This document shows positions 5,722 through 9,485 of a DNA stretch of 9,485 nucleotides, one piece after another. The position numbers were made by a program, and so were the translations under genes. The first letter of the stretch is position 1, and every line of letters starts with the position of its first letter. The notes under the pieces were generated by a model that worked only from the letters and a program-made list of their open reading frames with translations, did no database searches and was not told the DNA's origin. Source of the DNA: Flavobacterium psychrophilum (GTDB lineage Bacteria; Bacteroidota; Bacteroidia; Flavobacteriales; Flavobacteriaceae); contig CAMDGJ010000105.1 of assembly GCA_945897545.1 (NCBI GenBank), positions 1 to 9,485 on the forward strand, given 5' to 3'.

Positions 5722-5776
5722 CGTCGCAAACGCTACGATTTGTTTTAAAATTTAAGTAGGTGATCGTCGCAGACGA
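5722..5776. repeat. Pair of CGTCGCARACG hairpin units
   Basis: CGTCGCAAACG (5722-5732) and CGTCGCAGACG (5765-5775) are near-identical 11-mers 43 bp apart. The second forms TCGTC-GCA-GACGA (5764-5776). The first forms CGTcGC-AAAC-GCtACG (5722-5737) with one mismatch. They are GC-rich islands in AT-rich DNA, like REP-type units. The stretch 5532-5967 contains no supported gene apart from these repeats and the terminator at 5847. Confidence 0.4.
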
Positions 5777-5846
5777 GCCAGTTGAGCTAATCATGAAGAT
5801 CGAGGAAATATAAAGTTAGACGAATAAATAATTTATTTTTTCAGAG

Positions 5847-5882
5847 AAGCCAATGAGAAAGAATTTTTTGTTGGCTTTTTTT
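5847..5882 (+). terminator. Plus-strand intrinsic terminator without an obvious gene upstream
   Basis: AAGCCAA (5847-5853) pairs perfectly with TTGGCTT (5871-5877) across a 17-nt loop, and T continues to 5882. The orientation fits plus-strand transcripts coming from the repeat-rich region to the left. It insulates RmuC from upstream transcription. No intact plus-strand gene precedes it in the window. Confidence 0.6.
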
Positions 5883-5967
5883 GCCTTTAGTAAATGTATT
5901 CTTAAAATATTATCTACAAATTACTCTAATAATTTCTTACTTTTACTTTTTTAGAAAAATAACTTTT

Positions 5968-7305
5968 ATGTCAAATCTATTTCCGTTTTTACTGCTTTTT
6001 ATTGTTGCGTTGGCTATTGGAGTTTTCATTGGAAAACTTATTTTTTCAGCTAAATCCCAATCCGAAAAAGATTTTCTTGAAGAAAAATTGAACGATTTGA
6101 AAGAACAATCATTGGTCGAACGAACAGCCTTCGACAAACAATTGCAGCAAGCTGGTCAAGAGAAAGAAAGCATTCGCAGCGAAAAAGAAGCCATCAACAT
6201 TCAATTGACTAAGAAAGAAGTTGATTTTGAAAATCTTTGGCAACGCAACAAAGAACAAAAAGAAGAGGTAGAAAAACTTCAGGAGAAATTCACAAAGGAA
6301 TTTGAAAATTTAGCCAATAAAATATTAGACGAAAAATCAAATAAATTTACCGAGCAGAACAAAGAGAACATGAAAAACATCTTATCGCCTCTACAAGAAA
6401 AAATTCAATTATTCGAAAAGAGAGTCGATGATACCCATAAAGAAAGTATAGATTATCACGCCGCTTTGCGCCAACAAATTTTAGGCTTACGCGAAATGAA
6501 TATCCAAATGAGCAAGGAAACGCTCAATCTAACAAAGGCTTTGAAAGGCGATAGCAAAATGCAAGGCAATTGGGGTGAGTTGATTCTGGAACGGGTACTG
6601 GAAAAATCAGGATTAGAAAAAGACCGTGAATATTTTGTGCAACAATCCCACACAACAACTGATGGAAATCGAGTTTTTCCTGATGTAGTCATCAATCTTC
6701 CGGACGGCAAAAAGATGATTGTCGATTCAAAAGTGTCCCTTACTGCCTATGAAAAGTACATAAACGAGGAAGATGAAAGCCTGAAAAATGGCTTTCTAAA
6801 AGAACATGTCAATTCCATTAAACGCCACGTAGAACAATTAGGAGACAAAAATTATCAAGATTTGTATCAAATAGAAAGTCCAGATTTTGTTTTGCTTTTC
6901 ATCCCAATGGAACCTGCATTTGCTCTTGCATTAAACGAAGACATCACGCTGTACAATAAAGCTTTCGAAAAAAATATTGTAATTGTGACACCTTCCACAC
7001 TATTAGCAACTTTACGTACTATTGATAGTATGTGGACCAATCAAAAACAGCAGGAAAATGCTTTTGAAATAGCGCGACAAGCGGGAGCTTTATATGATAA
7101 ATTTGAAGGTTTTGTTGCCGATTTAATTAAGGTTGGAAAAAAAATAGATGAAAGTAAAGTCGAATACCAAGGAGCAATGAATAAACTCGTAGATGGAAGT
7201 GGTAATTTGATAAAAAGAGTCGAAAATTTAAAAAAAATGGGAGCTAAAACACAAAAATCGCTTCCTGAAAACATATTATTAAGAGCTGAAAAAGACGAAA
7301 ATTAA
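5968..7305 (+). CDS. rmuC: RmuC family DNA recombination protein
   Basis: This is a 445-aa protein of normal RmuC length. Residues 3-26 are a single N-terminal membrane helix (FPFLLLFIVALAIGVFIGKL). Residues 30-150 are rich in Lys, Glu and Gln and form a long coiled coil. The RmuC domain follows with GNWGELILERVL at 200-211, FPDVVINLPDGKK (237-249) and VDSK (252-255), the D and K of a predicted PD-(D/E)xK nuclease core. PMEPAFALAL (313-322) and TPSTLLATLRTI (341-352) complete it. In E. coli RmuC limits rearrangement at inverted repeats and has been linked to nuclease function; the mechanism is not settled. The ATG at 5968 is preferred over an in-frame TTG at 5881, because it puts the membrane helix at the N-terminus and the TTG lies in the terminator. 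No convincing TAnnTTTG promoter was found. The next gene starts 18 nt after the stop. Confidence 0.93.
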   Translation: MSNLFPFLLLFIVALAIGVFIGKLIFSAKSQSEKDFLEEKLNDLKEQSLVERTAFDKQLQQAGQEKESIRSEKEAINIQLTKKEVDFENLWQRNKEQKEEVEKLQEKFTKEFENLANKILDEKSNKFTEQNKENMKNILSPLQEKIQLFEKRVDDTHKESIDYHAALRQQILGLREMNIQMSKETLNLTKALKGDSKMQGNWGELILERVLEKSGLEKDREYFVQQSHTTTDGNRVFPDVVINLPDGKKMIVDSKVSLTAYEKYINEEDESLKNGFLKEHVNSIKRHVEQLGDKNYQDLYQIESPDFVLLFIPMEPAFALALNEDITLYNKAFEKNIVIVTPSTLLATLRTIDSMWTNQKQQENAFEIARQAGALYDKFEGFVADLIKVGKKIDESKVEYQGAMNKLVDGSGNLIKRVENLKKMGAKTQKSLPENILLRAEKDEN

Positions 7306-7323
7306 AATAAATATAGAATTATT

Positions 7324-7689
7324 ATGAGGAAATTTTTAGTTATTATTATTGGAATCACCCTACTATCAGTAGTTTGCTATTTTACATTTGTATATTATGC
7401 TACCTATAGTGAAGGAGTTCGTTCTGGCGAATTAATAAAATTTAGTAGAAAAGGCGTAGTTTTCAAAACTTATGAAGGAGAATTAAGCCAAGGGATATCT
7501 GGCGCACAAATTTTTAGTTTCTCGGTTTTAGATAGTGAAGAAAAAGTCATTTCTGATTTGAAATCATTTGAAGGAAGCTATGTAAAATTAAATTATATAG
7601 AGCGCTACAAAACATTTCCGTGGTGGGGAGATTCAAAATATTTTATAACGGGAGTGACAAAAGAAAATTCACCTTTCAAAATAAAATAA
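7324..7689 (+). CDS. Small membrane-anchored protein of unknown function
   Basis: The 121-aa protein begins with an N-terminal hydrophobic helix (residues 4-26, FLVIIIGITLLSVVCYFTFV), followed by about 95 residues predicted outside the membrane. The soluble part shows YSEGVRSGELIKFSRKGVVF, KTYEGELSQG, IFSFSV and VKLNYIERYKTFPWWGDSKY, suggesting a small beta-rich domain. Similar short proteins are common in Flavobacteriia and some have carried a 6-phosphogluconate dehydrogenase label. Nothing here supports that enzyme: it is far too short and has no dinucleotide-binding motif. The 18-nt gap to rmuC suggests cotranscription. Function is unknown. Confidence 0.8.
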   Translation: MRKFLVIIIGITLLSVVCYFTFVYYATYSEGVRSGELIKFSRKGVVFKTYEGELSQGISGAQIFSFSVLDSEEKVISDLKSFEGSYVKLNYIERYKTFPWWGDSKYFITGVTKENSPFKIK

Positions 7690-7767
7690 TAGTTTTAAAA
7701 AATAAGGAATCAATTTTTAAATTGTCTGTAAAATTTTTTAATTTTATAGAGATGAATATAAGTCAAT

Positions 7768-8304
7768 ATGAAAAAAATTGTACTCTTTCTATTCTTTATA
7801 ACCCATAATTTTTTTGCGCAAGCGGAAATGACTACCACGGCAGGTGTCATAAATTTTGAAGCATCGGTTCCGTTATATGAAGAAGTTACAGCCACAAACA
7901 AGACCGTCTATTGCGCTATAGATGTGAAAAAGGGAATTATTACTACTGAGGTTAAAATGAAAGAATTCCTTTTTAAATTGTCTTTAATGGAAGAACATTT
8001 TAATAAAAAATATTTAGAAACCGAAAGATACCCAATGTCAAGTTTCAAAGGAACAATCGAAGGTTTTAATATTAATATTATAGGCACTTCTCCAAAAGAA
8101 TTTACAATAAAGGGGGATCTAAAAATACACGGTAAAACTAAAAAAATCACAACGAAAGCTTTTCTGAAAAAAGTAGCAAACGGGTTAGAAATTGTGTCCA
8201 ATTTTAAAGTTGAAACAAAGTATTTCAACATACAAATTCCAGAGATTTTGAGTATGAAAATAGCCGAAACCGCGAATGTACAATTTAACTTTTTTGTCCA
8301 ATAA
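7768..8304 (+). CDS. Exported YceI family protein
   Basis: The 178-aa protein has a signal peptide (MKKIVLFLFFITHNFFAQ, cleavage near 18). The remainder is a lipocalin-like YceI beta barrel, a fold that in characterised relatives binds isoprenoid-type lipids. Recognisable parts are GVINFEASVPL (26-36), FLFKLSLMEEHFNKKYLETE (67-86) followed by RYPMSSFKGTI, the turn IKGDLKIHGKTKKIT (114-128), and the end YFNIQIPEILSMKIAETANV. The length is usual for the family. The gene starts 78 nt after the small membrane protein; the gap is AT-rich and shows no strong TAnnTTTG box, so it may be read through or have its own promoter. The stop codon lies only 2 nt from that of the convergent epimerase. The ligand is unknown. 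Confidence 0.88.
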   Translation: MKKIVLFLFFITHNFFAQAEMTTTAGVINFEASVPLYEEVTATNKTVYCAIDVKKGIITTEVKMKEFLFKLSLMEEHFNKKYLETERYPMSSFKGTIEGFNINIIGTSPKEFTIKGDLKIHGKTKKITTKAFLKKVANGLEIVSNFKVETKYFNIQIPEILSMKIAETANVQFNFFVQ

Positions 8305-8306
8305 AT

Positions 8307-9221
8307 CTATTTGGCAATACAATCGCGTAGTGCATTATGCAAATTTTTAAATCGGAATTGAAATCCTAATTTTTCAATTTTATCCGATGAAACTCTTCTA
8401 CCAGTGAGGAGAATTTGAGCCATTTCGCCTAAGGCTATATTAATTACAAATGCTGGCACATTGGGCAACCAAAGTGAATATCCATATATTTTACACAAAG
8501 TTTTTGAAAAGCTATCATTGTTTGTATTGTCATTAATAGCTGCATTATAAGCACCAATCATTTCCGTGTTATTGATAGCTTCTAAATAAATGGCGCACAA
8601 ATCGTCAACATGAACCCACGGCATATATTGTTTTCCAGAACCAAGCGCTGAGCCTAATTTTAATTTAAAAATAGGTGTTAATGTCTTTAAAAACCCTTCG
8701 GCTTTACCAACTACTAAGCCGGTTCTAATTTTTACAGTTCGAATACCCAAACTCGCAATGTCATCTGCTGCAAGTTCCCATAATTGACAGGTTGAACCTA
8801 GAAAATCATTTTCGGGTGGCGTATTTTCAGAACAAATTTGTTCTCCATTTATCGCTCCGTAAATTCCAATTCCTGAAGCAGAAACAAAGGCCTCTAATTT
8901 CTTATTGTGTTTTTTTAAAACCTCATAAATTAAGGCTACAGATTGAGCTCTACTTTGAATAATATCTTCTTTCCTTTTTGCTGACCATCTTTTTTGGGCA
9001 ATTCCTTCACCAGCTAGGTGAATGATGTAATCCGCTTTCAAAACAGCGTCATCCTCGATAAAACCTTTGGCTATATCCCATTTGAAAAAGGAGACATTAC
9101 CTGTTTTCTGTTTAAAAGTTCTACTAAAAATAGAAACAGAGAAACCTTTTTCAATCAATAAACGGGTGAGATGTTTCCCGATAAAACCACTGCCGCCGGT
9201 AATTAAAACGTTCTTTTTCAT
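8307..9221 (-). CDS. TIGR01777 family NAD(P)-dependent epimerase (SDR39U1/YfcH-like)
   Basis: This 304-aa atypical extended SDR has the expected length. TGGSGFIG at 8-15 is the nucleotide-binding glycine loop. HLAGEGIAQKRWS at 68-80 is the family's signature, followed by SASGIGIYG (114-122), CQLWE (145-149), RTGLVVG (166-172) and PWVHVDDL (201-208). The C-terminal DUF1731 segment runs from about VPAFVINIALGEMAQILLTG (254-273) to the end. Family members are cytoplasmic; their substrate is not established, although the plant and cyanobacterial relatives have been linked to cell division or plastids. The gene is convergent with YceI and divergent from the TetR-like gene, with which it shares a 118-bp promoter region. 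No typical terminator lies between the convergent stop codons. Confidence 0.92.
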   Translation of the reverse strand: MKKNVLITGGSGFIGKHLTRLLIEKGFSVSIFSRTFKQKTGNVSFFKWDIAKGFIEDDAVLKADYIIHLAGEGIAQKRWSAKRKEDIIQSRAQSVALIYEVLKKHNKKLEAFVSASGIGIYGAINGEQICSENTPPENDFLGSTCQLWELAADDIASLGIRTVKIRTGLVVGKAEGFLKTLTPIFKLKLGSALGSGKQYMPWVHVDDLCAIYLEAINNTEMIGAYNAAINDNTNNDSFSKTLCKIYGYSLWLPNVPAFVINIALGEMAQILLTGRRVSSDKIEKLGFQFRFKNLHNALRDCIAK

Positions 9222-9225
9222 TGAA

Positions 9226-9255
9226 CAAATTTATATACTTTTTTTGACAAATCAA
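9226..9255 (-). promoter_or_regulatory. Putative promoter of the epimerase gene
   Basis: On the minus strand TTG (9255-9253) is followed after 19 nt by TAAATTTG (9233-9226), an exact TAnnTTTG match. The box ends only 4 nt before the ATG at 9221. This implies leaderless or near-leaderless mRNA, or that another start is used. Confidence 0.4.
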
Positions 9256-9306
9256 ATATTAACATTTTTTTTGTTTAACTTTAAAAGATTATGATTAGAC
9301 ATTTTG

Positions 9307-9314
9307 TATCTTTG
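9307..9314 (+). promoter_or_regulatory. -7 box for the TetR-like gene
   Basis: TATCTTTG is an exact TAnnTTTG match and is followed by CA, as often seen in Flavobacteriia. It lies 25 nt before the ATG at 9340, giving a leader of about 20 nt. The -33 element is weak: TTA at 9281-9283 with a 23-nt spacer is the best candidate. Confidence 0.6.
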
Positions 9315-9339
9315 CACACTAATTATAAAGGCACTGAAA

Positions 9340-9485
9340 ATGGCAACGAAAAAAACAGAAGTTACGAAAGACAAGATTGTTTCTATGTATATGAATTATC
9401 GTTTAGAAAATTCACATAGACCAAAATCCGTATACCAATTTGCGAAAGATAATGGTTTTGATGAATCTTTGTTCTATTCGTTCTT
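9340..9485 (+). CDS. N-terminus of a TetR-like regulator, cut by the window edge
   Basis: The frame starts at the ATG at 9340 and stays open for 48 codons to the right edge. It begins MATKKTEVTKDKIVSMYMNY and continues RPKSVYQFAKDNGFDESLFY. The spacing of a first helix, a turn around SVYQFAKDNG and a second helix FDESLFYSF fits the TetR-type N-terminal helix-turn-helix. It resembles a Flavobacteriia group annotated as TetR family with a distinct C-terminal domain, often next to an AarF/UbiB-like kinase gene. Neither the ligand domain nor the neighbour can be seen here. A strong -7 box lies 25 nt upstream. The gene is real; the family call is from a short fragment. Confidence 0.65.
   Translation, partial: MATKKTEVTKDKIVSMYMNYRLENSHRPKSVYQFAKDNGFDESLFYSF

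Noticed and set aside
5775..5795. Sequence GAGCCAGTTGAGCTAATC resembling the D-arm of a minus-strand tRNA
   Set aside because: No matching acceptor stem, anticodon arm or T-arm with TTCRA loop could be placed around it, so it is not a tRNA gene.
5881..5967. N-terminal extension of RmuC from a TTG codon
   Set aside because: The TTG lies in the T tail of a terminator, and the ATG at 5968 places the membrane helix at the N-terminus as usual.
7908..8231. 107-codon minus-strand frame
   Set aside because: It is fully antisense to the YceI gene, which has clear family motifs and a signal peptide.
8294..8317. Hairpin TTGTCCAA/TTTGGCAA spanning the convergent stop codons as a bidirectional terminator
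   Set aside because: The stem has a mismatch and a wobble pair and there is no T-run on either side.
1..9485. CRISPR array, retron or toxin-antitoxin pair
   Set aside because: No regularly spaced repeat array, no reverse transcriptase, and no small paired genes with recognisable toxin or antitoxin motifs were seen.

Overview
The window looks like chromosome of a Flavobacterium-like member of the Bacteroidetes. The DNA is AT-rich, Shine-Dalgarno sequences are absent, TAnnTTTG-type -7 boxes occur upstream of several genes, and all recognisable proteins have their closest familiar relatives in Flavobacteriia. These judgements come from reading the sequence, not from a database search.

Positions 1 to about 4240 are one end of an integrated mobile element. 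All its genes are on the minus strand. Reading inward from the right-hand end they are a tyrosine recombinase (2800-4017), an unrecognised 302-aa protein (1598-2506), a small helix-turn-helix protein (1227-1508) and a BT4734/VirE-type primase-helicase that runs off the left edge (1-1129). The order resembles the int, accessory ORFs, excisionase-like, primase layout of NBU-type mobilizable elements, so relaxase genes would be expected further left. The module carries its own promoter-like sites, two plausible minus-strand terminators, a perfect hairpin between the HTH and primase genes, and repeated TTGCATCA words upstream of both the integrase and HTH genes.

At about 4240-4252 the element abuts a secreted esterase gene that stops just before its nucleophile motif. 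The simplest reading is that the element integrated inside this esterase gene, with the missing 3' half lying beyond the far end of the element.

Positions 4750-5880 are decayed sequence. They hold a collapsed remnant resembling a small TerB-like protein (4804-4969), palindromic repeat debris, a short-chain dehydrogenase lacking its 5' half and carrying a one-base frameshift near its 3' end (5192-5531), an inverted-repeat relic (5567-5636), a pair of short GC-rich repeats (5722-5776), and a plus-strand terminator with no clear gene in front of it.

From 5968 rightward the chromosome looks ordinary and intact. RmuC is closely followed by a small membrane-anchored protein and then by an exported YceI-family protein, all on the plus strand. 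A TIGR01777-family epimerase is convergent with them. Divergent from the epimerase is the start of a TetR-like regulator, truncated by the right edge of the window. I found no clear sign of a new defence or biochemical system. The most informative points are the esterase-interrupting insertion, the unusual start region of the 302-aa protein, and the repeated sites that may coordinate integrase and HTH expression.
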